The notes: generated from the letters alone by a model not told the origin. A stretch of 43,958 bases of DNA from Bacteroides mediterraneensis (GCF_900128455.1 NZ_LT635783.1:2213976-2257933), one strand, 5' to 3'. Counted from the first letter of the stretch, positions 1-8,587 are shown. A program made the numbers and translations.

Positions 1-2
1 GC

Positions 3-305
3 GAGGGGGCGGAGAACCGCCGCGACTTGCTGTGCGGGAAATGGGAAAGCGTGGAGGGCAAGCCCGACGTGCTTATCTACAAGGAGGGCGAAGCCTACAA
101 GGTGACGGTATTCAAACGGAGCGGCATCCGCCGCAGGCTGAAACCGGAAACCTATCTCTTGCAGGAGGAGAACGGCAACCTGTTCATGAACACCGGCTTC
201 CGCATCGACGTGGCGTATAACGAAGCCACCGACGTGCTGACCTTCTCACCCAACGGGGACTACGTGCGTGTGAAGCCGCAGCCGGAAACTCCGGCAGAAA
301 AATAA
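3..305 (+). CDS. DUF3876-type ICE protein (partial, 5' end outside window)
   Basis: This reading frame is open from the first bases of the window, so the true start is upstream and only about the last 100 residues are seen. The product is a small soluble protein rich in beta-strand-like alternation. It begins inside a G-K-W-E motif and ends in a proline/glutamate-rich tail. Proteins of the DUF3876 type occupy this slot, between the TraG ATPase and TraI, in Bacteroides conjugative transposons. By position it may be what has been called TraH, but that is inference from gene order. It ends 23 bp before traI and is probably co-transcribed with it. The biochemical role is unknown. Confidence 0.7.
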   Translation, partial: EGAENRRDLLCGKWESVEGKPDVLIYKEGEAYKVTVFKRSGIRRRLKPETYLLQEENGNLFMNTGFRIDVAYNEATDVLTFSPNGDYVRVKPQPETPAEK

Positions 306-328
306 GAACCGCTAAAATCCAAAGAAAC

Positions 329-958
329 ATGAGAACAAGAATAACATTCGTCATCTGCCTGTGCCTGCTTTTCGCGGGCAGGGCTTCCGCCCAATGGGTC
401 GTGAGCGATCCGGGCAATCTGGCGCAAGGCATCATCAACGCCTCGAAGAACATCATCCACACCTCGAAGACCGCCACGAACATGGTGAACAACTTTCAGG
501 AAACGGTGAAAATATACGAGCAGGGCAAGAAGTATTACGACGCCCTCAAATCGGTGAACAATCTGGTCAAGGACGCCCGCAAGGTGCAGCAGACCATCCT
601 GATGGTGGGCGACATCACGGACATCTACGTGACCAGCTTCCAGAAGATGCTGCGCGACGACAACTTCACGGTGGAGGAACTCGGAGCCATCGCCTTCGGG
701 TACACGAAGCTGCTGGAGGAATCCAACGACGTGCTGACGGAGCTGAAGAACGTGGTGAACATCACCACGCTCTCCATGACGGACAAGGAGCGCATGGACG
801 TGGTGGAACGCTGCCACTCCAAGATGAAACGTTACCGCAACCTCGTGAGCTACTACACCAACAAGAACATCAGCGTGAGCTACCTGCGTGCGAAGAAGAA
901 AAACGACCTTGACCGCATCATGGGGCTGTACGGCAGTATGAACGAAAGATACTGGTAG
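329..958 (+). CDS. traI: Conjugative transfer protein TraI (DUF4141)
   Basis: The 209-residue product begins with a clear signal peptide (hydrophobic core at residues 5-17, cleavage likely after A-S-A at about 21), so it is exported. The mature part is predominantly helical, with long heptad-like stretches at residues 40-120. This matches the DUF4141/TraI family of CTnDOT-like elements, which is compared with the VirB5/TrbJ class of periplasmic pilus-associated proteins. The stop is 3 bp from the traJ start, indicating translational coupling. Family assignment is by sequence character and operon position; the VirB5 analogy is inference. Confidence 0.85.
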   Translation: MRTRITFVICLCLLFAGRASAQWVVSDPGNLAQGIINASKNIIHTSKTATNMVNNFQETVKIYEQGKKYYDALKSVNNLVKDARKVQQTILMVGDITDIYVTSFQKMLRDDNFTVEELGAIAFGYTKLLEESNDVLTELKNVVNITTLSMTDKERMDVVERCHSKMKRYRNLVSYYTNKNISVSYLRAKKKNDLDRIMGLYGSMNERYW

Positions 959-961
959 CCT

Positions 962-1966
962 ATGGAGTTCGACAACCTTCACCAGATTCTCCGCTCGCTC
1001 TACGAGCAGATGATGCCGCTGTGCGCCGACATGGCGGGCGTGGCGAAAGGCATCGCCGGGCTGGGCGCGCTCTTCTATGTCGCCTACCGGGTATGGCAGT
1101 CGCTGGCGAGAGCCGAACCGATAGACGTCTTCCCGATGCTCCGTCCCTTTGCCGTCGGTCTGTGCATCATGTTCTTCCCTACGGTGGTGCTTGGCACGAT
1201 AAACAGCGTCCTCTCGCCCGTCGTGCAGGGTACGGCGAAACTGCTCGAAACGCAGACTTTGGACATGAACAAGTACCGTGAGCAGAAGGACAGGCTGGAA
1301 TACGAGGCGATGGTGCGCAATCCCGAAACCGCCTACCTCGTGTCCAACGAGGAGTTTGACAAGCAACTGGAGGAATTGGGCTGGTCGCCCTCCGACATGG
1401 TGACGATGGCGGGGATGTATATCGACCGGGGGATGTACAAGATGAAGAAGGGCATCCGCGACTTCTTCCGCGAGATACTGGAACTGATGTTCCAAGCCGC
1501 CGCCCTCGTGATAGACACCATCCGCACGTTCTTCCTCGTGGTGCTGGCGATACTCGGTCCGATAGCCTTCGCCATATCGGTGTGGGACGGCTTCCAAAGC
1601 ACGCTCACGCAGTGGATATGCCGCTACATTCAGGTCTATCTGTGGCTGCCCGTGTCGGACATATTCAGCACCATACTCGCCAAGATTCAGGTGTTGATGC
1701 TCCAGAGCGACATCGAGCGCATGCAGACCGACCCCAACTTCTCGCTGGATTCCAGCGACGGGGTGTATATCGTGTTCATGATAATCGGCATCATCGGCTA
1801 CTTCACCATTCCGACGGTGGCGGGCTGGATCATTCAAGCCGGGGGCATGGGCGGCTACGGGCGCAACGTGAACCAGATGGCGGGACGCGCCGGAAGCATG
1901 GCGGGCAGCGTGGCGGGTGCTACCGCAGGCAACATGGTCGGACGTGCCGGGAAACTGCTGAAATAA
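962..1966 (+). CDS. traJ: Conjugative transfer membrane protein TraJ (VirB6/TrbL-like)
   Basis: This 334-residue polytopic inner-membrane protein has about five hydrophobic segments, near residues 27-45, 58-82, 178-205, 222-245 and 268-292. A charged periplasmic or cytosolic loop lies at about 100-170. The C terminus is a glycine/alanine/methionine-rich tail with repeated A-G-x-M-A/V-G units. This architecture is that of the VirB6/TrbL-type channel component of type IV secretion systems, and it is TraJ in Bacteroides ICEs. The gene lies between traI and traK, as in CTnDOT. No signal peptide is needed because the first helix acts as the anchor. Confidence 0.88.
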   Translation: MEFDNLHQILRSLYEQMMPLCADMAGVAKGIAGLGALFYVAYRVWQSLARAEPIDVFPMLRPFAVGLCIMFFPTVVLGTINSVLSPVVQGTAKLLETQTLDMNKYREQKDRLEYEAMVRNPETAYLVSNEEFDKQLEELGWSPSDMVTMAGMYIDRGMYKMKKGIRDFFREILELMFQAAALVIDTIRTFFLVVLAILGPIAFAISVWDGFQSTLTQWICRYIQVYLWLPVSDIFSTILAKIQVLMLQSDIERMQTDPNFSLDSSDGVYIVFMIIGIIGYFTIPTVAGWIIQAGGMGGYGRNVNQMAGRAGSMAGSVAGATAGNMVGRAGKLLK

Positions 1967-1997
1967 TCAATGTGCAATTATAAACGGAAAAAGTAAA

Positions 1998-2621
1998 ATG
2001 GAATTCAAGTCACTCAAAAACATCGAATCATCGTTCAGGCAGATACGCCTGTTCGGTATCGTCTTCCTCTCGCTGTGCGCCGTGATAACGGTATGGAGCG
2101 TGTGGAGTTCCTACCGCTTCGCGGAGCGGCAGCGTGAAAAGATCTATGTGCTGGATAACGGCAAGTCGCTGATGCTGGCACTCTCGCAGGACCTCTCGCA
2201 GAACCGTCCGGCGGAAGCGAGGGAGCATGTGCGCCGCTTCCACGAGCTGTTTTTCACGCTCTCGCCCGAAAAGAGCGCGATAGAACACAACGTGAAGCGT
2301 GCGTTGCTGCTGGCGGACAAGAGCGTGTACAACTACTATTCGGACTTCGCCGAGAAAGGGTACTACAACCGCATCATCGCCGGTAACATCAACCAAGTGC
2401 TGAAAGTGGACAGTGTGGTGTGCAACTTCAACGGCTATCCCTACCGTGCCGTGACCTACGCCACGCAGAAGATCATCCGGCAGAGCAACGTCACAGAGCG
2501 CAGCCTCGTGACCACTTGTCGCCTCTTGAACTCGTCTCGTTCGGACGACAACCCCAACGGGTTCACCATCGAGGGATTCACCATCATCGAGAACAAGGAT
2601 TTACAAACCATCAAAAGGTAA
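1998..2621 (+). CDS. traK: Conjugative transfer protein TraK (VirB8/TrbF-like)
   Basis: The 207-residue bitopic protein has a short cytoplasmic N terminus, one transmembrane helix at about residues 18-36, and a periplasmic domain of about 165 residues. The topology and size are those of the VirB8/TrbF core scaffold family, and the position between traJ and traL matches TraK. The ATG at 1998 is preceded by an A-rich leader. A 6-bp gap separates it from traL. The scaffold role, bridging the inner-membrane ATPase complex and the periplasmic core, is from family knowledge. Confidence 0.88.
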   Translation: MEFKSLKNIESSFRQIRLFGIVFLSLCAVITVWSVWSSYRFAERQREKIYVLDNGKSLMLALSQDLSQNRPAEAREHVRRFHELFFTLSPEKSAIEHNVKRALLLADKSVYNYYSDFAEKGYYNRIIAGNINQVLKVDSVVCNFNGYPYRAVTYATQKIIRQSNVTERSLVTTCRLLNSSRSDDNPNGFTIEGFTIIENKDLQTIKR

Positions 2622-2627
2622 ACGGAT

Positions 2628-2948
2628 ATGAAGAAAATCAAGAAATCATTTTGGGGCGCATATTGGAAACTCCATGACAAAAAGAAAATGCTGGTGGCAA
2701 GGCTCAGGGGCTATCTGGACGGTTTGCCGCCGAAGACACGCAGGCGCATCGTGCTGGCAATGCTCGCCGCATTCGCCACGCTTGCCCTCTACACTTTCGG
2801 TAAAGCCGTCTATGACATCGGCAGGAATGACGGTAGCCGGATGGTGACAGACCATGCCGGACAGGTGGAACTGTCCGTACAGCAAAAAACGGAAAATCAC
2901 TTAATACCTTATTTATATGGAACAGACAAAGAACGAAACGAAGATTGA
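2628..2948 (+). CDS. traL: Small transfer protein TraL (DUF3989)
   Basis: The 106-residue product has a highly basic N-terminal region (residues 1-40), a single membrane helix at about 41-58, and a short hydrophilic tail. This fits the DUF3989/TraL proteins of Bacteroides conjugative transposons. Its 3' end overlaps the traM start by 32 bp in another frame, indicating coupled translation. No catalytic motif is visible. A small inner-membrane accessory of the mating apparatus is the likely role. Confidence 0.82.
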   Translation: MKKIKKSFWGAYWKLHDKKKMLVARLRGYLDGLPPKTRRRIVLAMLAAFATLALYTFGKAVYDIGRNDGSRMVTDHAGQVELSVQQKTENHLIPYLYGTDKERNED

Positions 2949-4287
2949 GAACAAGACGGAGAGCAAGCCCGAAAACAAGACGGCTCCCGGCAACGACAAG
3001 CCGAAGAAGGAGCGCAAGCCGCTGACCGAAGCCCAACGGCTGAAACGTCAGAAAATGATAGTGCTTCCCGCTATGGTGCTGGTATTCATCGGGGCGATGT
3101 GGCTGATATTCGCCCCGTCCTCCGGCAAGGAGCAGGAACCGGGAACAAGCGGCTACAACATCGAGATGCCCGACGCGGACAAGGAGAACCGCCGGATTAT
3201 CGGTGACAAGGCGAAAGCCTACGAGCAGGGGGCAATGGAGGAACGGCAGGAGAACCGCAGCCGCGCCATGCAGCAGTTGGGCGACCTGTTCGACCGCGAA
3301 ACGGCGGCAGCGGATGGGGACAGCGACTTCGACCTTGCCAATCCCGGCGGAACGGAAGAGGCGGTGAAGCCCGCGCCGAAAACCATCCAGTCCTCGGCAG
3401 CTGCCTACCGTGACCTCAATGCCACACTCGGCAACTTCTACGAGCAGCCGAAGAACGACAATGCGGAGATGGACGAACTGCTGGAACGCATCGCCACGCT
3501 CGAATCCGAACTGGAAAGCGGAAAAGAGAGAAGCTCCACGATGGACGAGCAGGTGGCACTCATGGAAAAATCCTACGAGCTGGCGGCGAAGTACATGGGC
3601 GGTCAGAACGGCACGCAGGCGGCGGGACAGACCACAGAGCCGTCCCCCGTGCAGAAAGCCGGAAAGAATACGGCAAAACCCGTCAGGCAGGTGACGCATC
3701 AGGTGGTGTCCTCGCTCGGACAGCCCGTGAGCAATGCCGAATTTGTCGCTTCCTTCTCGCAGGAACGCAACCGCAGTTTCAACACGGCGGTGGGCATTAC
3801 AACCGTATCGGACAGGAACACCATACCGGCATGTGTCTATGGGGCGCAGAGCGTGACGGACGGGCAGGCGGTCAGGTTGCGCTTGCTGGAGCCGATGGCG
3901 GTAGCAGACCGGATCATTCCCCGTAATGCGGTGGTGGTCGGCGCAGCCAAGATTCAGGGCGAACGGCTCGCTATCGAAATCACCTCGCTGGAACACGACG
4001 GTACGGTTATCCCGGTGGAGTTGGAGGTCTATGACACGGACGGACAGCCCGGCATATTCATCCCCAACTCGATGGAGATGAACGCTGTCCGGGAGGTTGC
4101 CGCCAACATGGGCGGCTCGCTGGGGAGCAGCATCAACATCTCCACCAATGCCGGGGCGCAGCTCGCCTCCGACTTGGGCAAGGGGCTGATACAAGGCACG
4201 AGCCAGTATATAGCCAAGAAGATGCGCACCGTCAAAGTGCATCTGAAAGCCGGGTACAGGGTCATGCTCTATCAAGGAGTGAATTAA
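2917..4287 (+). CDS. traM: Conjugative transfer protein TraM (VirB10-like)
   Basis: This 456-residue protein has a lysine/glutamate-rich cytoplasmic N terminus (1-45), one transmembrane helix at about 48-67, and a long charged periplasmic linker with coiled-coil character around residues 185-215. The C-terminal beta-rich domain (about 290-440) contains the S-V-T-D-G-Q and I-P-R-N-A segments usual in VirB10/TrbI-like proteins. It is the expected energy-sensing bridge between inner and outer membrane in a type IV secretion core. The start overlaps traL. The order traK-L-M-N matches CTnDOT. Confidence 0.88.
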   Translation: MEQTKNETKIENKTESKPENKTAPGNDKPKKERKPLTEAQRLKRQKMIVLPAMVLVFIGAMWLIFAPSSGKEQEPGTSGYNIEMPDADKENRRIIGDKAKAYEQGAMEERQENRSRAMQQLGDLFDRETAAADGDSDFDLANPGGTEEAVKPAPKTIQSSAAAYRDLNATLGNFYEQPKNDNAEMDELLERIATLESELESGKERSSTMDEQVALMEKSYELAAKYMGGQNGTQAAGQTTEPSPVQKAGKNTAKPVRQVTHQVVSSLGQPVSNAEFVASFSQERNRSFNTAVGITTVSDRNTIPACVYGAQSVTDGQAVRLRLLEPMAVADRIIPRNAVVVGAAKIQGERLAIEITSLEHDGTVIPVELEVYDTDGQPGIFIPNSMEMNAVREVAANMGGSLGSSINISTNAGAQLASDLGKGLIQGTSQYIAKKMRTVKVHLKAGYRVMLYQGVN

Positions 4288-4331
4288 GGAAATAATCAAA
4301 TTTTTATTTACCACTAAAAATCCAAAGTAAA

Positions 4332-5318
4332 ATGAAAAAAGTAATCATGATGTTTGCCCTCGCTATGGGCATCGCAACTGCCAACGCGCAGGAAAACGTA
4401 ACCGTTGGGCAAAGCAACGGAAGTGACCAACCGACCTTGACAAAGGAGGTCTATCCGCAGAAGGAGGCGGACGGCGACCTGTATCACGGTCTGACGAGAA
4501 AGCTGGGCTTTGACCGCATGGTTCCCCCGCACGGCTTGGAAGTGACCTACGACAAGACCGTGCATGTCATCTTCCCGGCGGAGGTGCGCTATGTCGATTT
4601 AGGCTCGCCCGACCTGATCGCGGGCAAAGCCGACGGAGCGGAGAACGTCATCCGTGTGAAGGCAACCGTGAGGAACTTCCCGAACGAAACCAACATGTCT
4701 GTCATCACGGAGGACGGGAGTTTCTACACCTTCAACGTGAAGTACGCCGCCGAGCCGCTGCTGCTCAATGTGGAGATGTGCGACTTCATCCATGACGGCG
4801 AGGCGGTGAACCGCCCGAACAACGCGCAGGAAATCTACCTGAAAGAGCTGGGCAGCGAAAGCCCGATGCTGGTGCGCCTTATCATGAAGTCCATCCACAA
4901 GCAGAACAAACGTGAGGTGAAGCATATCGGCTGCAAGCGTTTCGGCATCCAGTACCTTCTGAAAGGCATATACACGCACAACGGGCTTCTGTATTTCCAC
5001 ACGGAAATCAGGAACCAGAGCAACGTGCCTTTCGATGTGGACTACATCACATGGAAAATCGTGGACAAGAAGGTGGCGAAGCGTACCGCCGTGCAGGAGC
5101 GTGTCATCCTGCCGCTCCGCGCACAGAACTACGCCACGTTCGTGCCGGGCAAAAAAAGCGAGCGCACGGTCTTCACGATGGCGAAGTTCACCATCCCCGA
5201 CGGCAAGTGCCTCGTGGTGGAGCTGAACGAGAAGAACGGAGGTCGCCACCAGTCTTTCGTGATCGAAAATGAGGATTTGGTACGTGCAAACACGATTAAC
5301 GAACTCCAAGTGCGCTGA
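4332..5318 (+). CDS. traN: Conjugative transfer protein TraN (DUF4138, VirB9-like)
   Basis: The 328-residue exported protein has a signal peptide (residues 1-20, A-N-A-Q cleavage region). The rest is beta-rich with no membrane helix. It matches the TraN/DUF4138 family, treated as the VirB9-like outer core component that pairs with TraM. The 44-bp gap after traM contains an AT-rich stretch and an A-rich ribosome-binding region before ATG 4332. It ends 2 bp before traO. Confidence 0.85.
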   Translation: MKKVIMMFALAMGIATANAQENVTVGQSNGSDQPTLTKEVYPQKEADGDLYHGLTRKLGFDRMVPPHGLEVTYDKTVHVIFPAEVRYVDLGSPDLIAGKADGAENVIRVKATVRNFPNETNMSVITEDGSFYTFNVKYAAEPLLLNVEMCDFIHDGEAVNRPNNAQEIYLKELGSESPMLVRLIMKSIHKQNKREVKHIGCKRFGIQYLLKGIYTHNGLLYFHTEIRNQSNVPFDVDYITWKIVDKKVAKRTAVQERVILPLRAQNYATFVPGKKSERTVFTMAKFTIPDGKCLVVELNEKNGGRHQSFVIENEDLVRANTINELQVR

Positions 5319-5320
5319 CC

Positions 5321-5896
5321 ATGAGAAAGCACATCGCAATAATCATCGCGTCGCTTGCACTCTTCACGGGGCAGGCGCACGCCCAGCGATGCCTGCCGAA
5401 GATGCAGGGTATCGAGGTCAGGGCGAATCTGGCAGACGGCTTCAAACCCGGCGGTAACGACGGCGGGTACAGTTTCGGGGCGGCTCTCTCCACCTACACG
5501 AAGAAGGGTAATAAATGGGTGTTCGGAGGTGAGTATATTCTGAAGAACAACCCCTACAAGGACACTTCCATACCTGTGGCGCAGTTCACGGCGGAAGGCG
5601 GCTACTATTTCAAGATACTTTCCGATGCCCGTAAAATCGTGTTCGTCTATGCGGGGGCTTCGGCTCTCGCCGGGTATGAATCGGTGAATTGGGGCGAAAA
5701 GGTGCTGCATGACGGCTCGACACTGCATGACCGGGACGCCTTCGTCTATGGCGGTGCGCTGACGCTGGACGTGGAGTTTTACGTGGCTGACCGTATCGCC
5801 CTGCTCGCCAACCTCCGGGAGCGTTGCCTGTGGGGTGGCGACACGAAGAAATTTCATACGCAGTGGGGCATGGGTATAAAGTTCATCATCAACTGA
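5321..5896 (+). CDS. traO: Conjugative transfer protein TraO
   Basis: The 191-residue protein carries a signal peptide (residues 1-22, ending A-H-A-Q). The mature part has alternating aromatic/glycine strands and a final I-K-F-I-I-N, resembling a small outer-membrane beta-barrel. This agrees with TraO of Bacteroides ICEs. Its stop codon overlaps the traP ATG (ATGA at 5895-5898 region), so the two are translationally coupled. Barrel topology is inference from strand periodicity. Confidence 0.83.
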   Translation: MRKHIAIIIASLALFTGQAHAQRCLPKMQGIEVRANLADGFKPGGNDGGYSFGAALSTYTKKGNKWVFGGEYILKNNPYKDTSIPVAQFTAEGGYYFKILSDARKIVFVYAGASALAGYESVNWGEKVLHDGSTLHDRDAFVYGGALTLDVEFYVADRIALLANLRERCLWGGDTKKFHTQWGMGIKFIIN

Positions 5897-6807
5897 TGCG
5901 CCGCATGGAACGGACGGATATAGACACTATGAGGCAAATATCCCTCGCGGACTTTCTCGCACGGTTGGGACATGAGCCTGTCCGAAGGAGCGGAAACGAG
6001 CTGTGGTATCATGCGCCATACCGCAATGAGCGCACGCCCTCTTTCCGCGTGAACGTGGCGAAACGGCTCTGGTACGACTTCGGCTTGGGCAAGGGCGGTG
6101 ACATCTTCACGCTTGCCGGGGAGTTTGCCCGAAGCGGTGACTTCATGGCGCAGGCGGGATTCATAGCGGAAACTGTGCGTATGCCATTTGTCTCAGCGAA
6201 AAAGCCGTTGTACCTGCCGGAACCGTCCGAACCTGCCTTTGAGGGAGTGGAAGCCGTCCCGCTGCTCCGCTCACCACTGACGGACTATCTGGCGGAACGG
6301 GGCATCCCTTATGCCGTTGCATCCCGCCACTGCTGCCGCCTGAACTATGGCGTGCGTGGAAAGCGGTATTTCACAGTTGGCTTCCCGAACGTGGCTGGTG
6401 GCTACGAAATCCGGAGCCGCTATTTTAAGGGTTGCATACCACCCAAAGATGTGTCACTGATAAAACCGGAAGATACCGCCTCTGACGTATGCAGCGTGTT
6501 CGAGGGTTTCATGGACTTTCTGTCCGCTGACACACTCGGCATAGGCGGCAATGGCGACAGCCTTGTGCTGAACTCCGTCGCCAACGTAGGCAAGGCGGTG
6601 AAACACTTGGACGGGTACGGGCGCATCGACTGCTTCCTCGACCGTGACGAATCCGGGCGGAGGACGCTGGAAGTCCTCAAAGGACACTACGGCGGACGTG
6701 TCTGTGACCGTTCCGCACTCTATGACGGTTGCAAGGACTTGAACGAGTATCTGCAACGGACAGCAAAAAAAGAAATGAACAATAACTTAAAAATCAAAGG
6801 ACAATGA
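5896..6807 (+). CDS. traP: Toprim-domain primase-like transfer protein TraP
   Basis: This is a DnaG-like primase relative of about 303 residues. The N terminus has the CHC2-type fold signature H-A-P-Y-R-N-E-R-T-P-S-F followed by G-K-G-G-D, but the zinc-binding cysteines of classical DnaG are missing. The C-terminal half holds a Toprim core: the acidic motif V-F-E-G-F-M-D and the later L-D-R-D-E-S-G-R, which carries the DxD. I chose ATG 5896, which overlaps the traO stop, over an upstream in-frame start buried in traO. The protein probably primes complementary-strand synthesis of transferred DNA. Its 3' end overlaps traQ by 4 bp. Confidence 0.85.
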   Translation: MRRMERTDIDTMRQISLADFLARLGHEPVRRSGNELWYHAPYRNERTPSFRVNVAKRLWYDFGLGKGGDIFTLAGEFARSGDFMAQAGFIAETVRMPFVSAKKPLYLPEPSEPAFEGVEAVPLLRSPLTDYLAERGIPYAVASRHCCRLNYGVRGKRYFTVGFPNVAGGYEIRSRYFKGCIPPKDVSLIKPEDTASDVCSVFEGFMDFLSADTLGIGGNGDSLVLNSVANVGKAVKHLDGYGRIDCFLDRDESGRRTLEVLKGHYGGRVCDRSALYDGCKDLNEYLQRTAKKEMNNNLKIKGQ

Positions 6808-7307
6808 ACATACTGAACAACAAGAACAAGAGAACATCCATCTTCAAGGCGTTGGCACTCTGCCTGTTCGCCGCCGTGTCGCTCACGCTCGCATCGTGTG
6901 ACGATGACATGGACATCCAGCAATCCTATCCGTTCACGGTGGAAACGATGCCCGTACCCAACAAGGTGACAAAGGGGCAGACGGTGGAAATCCGCTGTGA
7001 GCTGAAAAAGACAGGCGAATTTGCCAACACGCTCTACACCATCCGGTATTTCCAGTTCGAGGGGGAAGGCACGCTGAAGATGGACAATGGCATCACTTTC
7101 CTGCCCAATGACCGCTACCTGCTCGAAAACGAGAAGTTCCGGCTGTACTATACGGCTGAGGGCGACGAGGCGCACAACTTCATCGTGGTGGTGGAGGACA
7201 ATTTCAAAAATTCCTACGAATTGGAATTTAACTTCAACAACCGGAACGTGAAGGACGACATTCAGACCGTCATCCCCATCGGCAATTACAAACCTCTGCC
7301 AAGATGA
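6804..7307 (+). CDS. traQ: TraQ-type lipoprotein (DUF3872)
   Basis: The 167-residue product has a basic N terminus, a hydrophobic segment (about residues 16-30) and a lipobox L-A-S-C. It is therefore a predicted lipoprotein with an acidic D-D-D-M-D stretch just after the lipidated cysteine. The remainder is a single beta-sandwich-like domain matching DUF3872/TraQ at the end of Bacteroides tra operons. It overlaps both neighbours by ATGA junctions. An outer-membrane-associated or periplasmic role is inferred. Confidence 0.82.
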   Translation: MNILNNKNKRTSIFKALALCLFAAVSLTLASCDDDMDIQQSYPFTVETMPVPNKVTKGQTVEIRCELKKTGEFANTLYTIRYFQFEGEGTLKMDNGITFLPNDRYLLENEKFRLYYTAEGDEAHNFIVVVEDNFKNSYELEFNFNNRNVKDDIQTVIPIGNYKPLPR

Positions 7308-7831
7308 TGCGTGTATTCATGGCTATCCTCTGTTCGCTACTGGCGGTCTGTTCCGTGTCCGCACGGGACAGCCGTCAGAAGGGGACGGACGGGCAGGCGG
7401 CAATCTACCGCCTGCCGCCTTTCGAGCGGGCGGTTCGGTGTACGAAGTATTTCGAGGGCTGGCATTCGGAGAAACACCACCCATACGTGGGCTGGGGGCA
7501 TCAGGTGCAGCCGGGGGAAAGGTATTCGGCACGCACCATGACGAAGCGGCAGGCGGACGCGCTCCTGCGGAAAGACTTGCGGAAGTTCTGCGCCATGTTC
7601 CGCAAGTTCGGGCGTGACAGTCTGCTCCTTGCCACGCTCGCCTACAATGTCGGTCCATACCGGCTTTTGGGGAGCGGAAAGATACCCAAAAGCACGCTGA
7701 TCCGAAAATTGGAGGCGGGCGACAGGAACATTTACCGGGAATATATCGCTTTCTGCAACTACAAGGGTAAACGGCACGCCATGCTGCTCAAACGGAGAAA
7801 GGCGGAGTTTGCACTGCTGTACATTCCGTAA
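7304..7831 (+). CDS. Lysozyme-like muramidase of the transfer operon
   Basis: The 175-residue protein has a signal peptide (about 1-20) and a phage-type lysozyme core. The likely catalytic glutamate is E51 in K-Y-F-E-G-W. It is followed by Y-V-G-W-G-H, equivalent to the G-x-G-H/T segment of GH24 lysozymes, and the helical A-T-L-A-Y-N-V-G motif near residue 110. It is the last gene of the tra operon, where a peptidoglycan hydrolase is needed to let the mating channel cross the wall. It is followed directly by a strong terminator. Confidence 0.83.
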   Translation: MMRVFMAILCSLLAVCSVSARDSRQKGTDGQAAIYRLPPFERAVRCTKYFEGWHSEKHHPYVGWGHQVQPGERYSARTMTKRQADALLRKDLRKFCAMFRKFGRDSLLLATLAYNVGPYRLLGSGKIPKSTLIRKLEAGDRNIYREYIAFCNYKGKRHAMLLKRRKAEFALLYIP

Positions 7832-7852
7832 CATGGCAAATGCCTGACAAAT

Positions 7853-7888
7853 GAAAATCCGATGAAGCCGCAACTTCATCGGATTTTC
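7853..7888. terminator. Bidirectional terminator between convergent ICE operons
   Basis: A perfect 15-bp stem (7853-7867 with 7874-7888) encloses a 6-base loop. The outer stem ends are A-rich and T-rich on both sides. It lies 22 bp after the lysozyme stop and 7 bp before the end of the minus-strand gene at 7895, so it can stop transcription from either side. Confidence 0.85.
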
Positions 7889-7894
7889 CGCTTT

Positions 7895-8116
7895 TCATAC
7901 ATTCGGGATTTTTCCCTTGCCGATTACTTCACCGTCCCTGCAATGCTCTATGATGCCGGGCGAAAATCCCATCTCCCCGATTGCGATGTGCCGGATATAC
8001 TCTGCATATTTCTGACCTTGAAAATTCTTCCCCGTGAGGTTTTTGAAAATCATCTTTATGCTTATTCCGTCATCGCTGTGCAAGATGATTTTTCCGTTTT
8101 GTCTGATTTCTTCCAT
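7895..8116 (-). CDS. Small hypothetical ICE protein
   Basis: This 73-residue soluble protein is not recognised. It has a basic/mixed N-terminal half containing K-M-I-F-K-N-L-T-G-K and a K-Y-A-E-Y-I-R helix, with no signal peptide. It is the last gene of the minus-strand accessory operon and abuts the bidirectional terminator. A plus-strand frame of similar length overlaps it, but the minus-strand frame agrees with operon direction. Confidence 0.5.
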   Translation of the reverse strand: MEEIRQNGKIILHSDDGISIKMIFKNLTGKNFQGQKYAEYIRHIAIGEMGFSPGIIEHCRDGEVIGKGKIPNV

Positions 8117-8170
8117 GATTGAAACTTGTTTTTGTGAATACTATCGTAGATTGGGACAGCGGTTTCTTTG

Positions 8171-8228
8171 CTACTTTCTTTGTCCGCCATCATGCTCACC
8201 GAAAGAAAGTAGGGCGGCTTTTGCCGCC
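8171..8228. repeat. Two nested inverted repeats in an ICE intergenic gap
   Basis: An 11-bp perfect inverted repeat (8171-8181 with 8202-8212) is followed at once by a GC-rich 6-bp stem with a TTTT loop (GGCGGC 8213-8218, GCCGCC 8223-8228). Both lie in the 117-bp gap between two minus-strand genes. They could be a processing or attenuator structure in the accessory operon. Confidence 0.7.
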
Positions 8229-8233
8229 GCCAC

Positions 8234-8542
8234 TTAAAAACGGGTGTAGAGTCCCGTTACCATCGTGAACATTTCTTCCAGCATATCGCAGTATATGCCC
8301 TCGTGCGTTTCGATGTCCTTCGTCTTGCACTCGAATGTCTTTTTACTGAACGTTTTGCGGTAGAAACGCATATTGTAAAGGTCTAAGCCGGCATCGTAGA
8401 TGATGTCAAGACGGTTTGCGCTCGTCTTGTTCCTCGCAAGGCTCATGCGTAAGCCGTTGCCCATGTCTGTAAAATCCTTGCTTCCCGTCATGGCGACAAA
8501 GCGTCTGCCGCCTATCTGCTGTAAAATCGTCTTTGCTATCAT
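8234..8542 (-). CDS. Hypothetical ICE accessory protein
   Basis: The 102-residue protein is soluble. Its N-terminal half resembles small phage/ICE proteins that open with an F-V-A-M-T-G-S-K-D-F-like motif, and the second half is K/T-rich with a helical end. It lies in the minus-strand operon below the DUF3873 gene. Function is unknown. Coding status is supported by consistent operon spacing and by presence of this protein type in other Bacteroides ICE accessory clusters, the latter from memory of the family. Confidence 0.6.
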   Translation of the reverse strand: MIAKTILQQIGGRRFVAMTGSKDFTDMGNGLRMSLARNKTSANRLDIIYDAGLDLYNMRFYRKTFSKKTFECKTKDIETHEGIYCDMLEEMFTMVTGLYTRF

Positions 8543-8587
8543 GCTTTTCTTGGTTTTAGGTTGGCGGTGCGGACACCGCCAACTTGT

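Noticed and set aside
260..1837. A 525-codon minus-strand frame opposite traI-traJ
   Set aside because: It is histidine/valine-rich antisense sequence of the two clearly coding tra genes, with no start context and no family resemblance.
2704..4314. A 536-codon minus-strand frame opposite traL-traM
   Set aside because: It mirrors the TraM gene codon by codon, giving an R/H/L-rich protein with no domain. It is a shadow of real coding sequence.
7862..8122. Plus-strand 86-codon frame after the tra terminator
   Set aside because: It overlaps a minus-strand gene in a minus-strand operon and begins inside the terminator hairpin.
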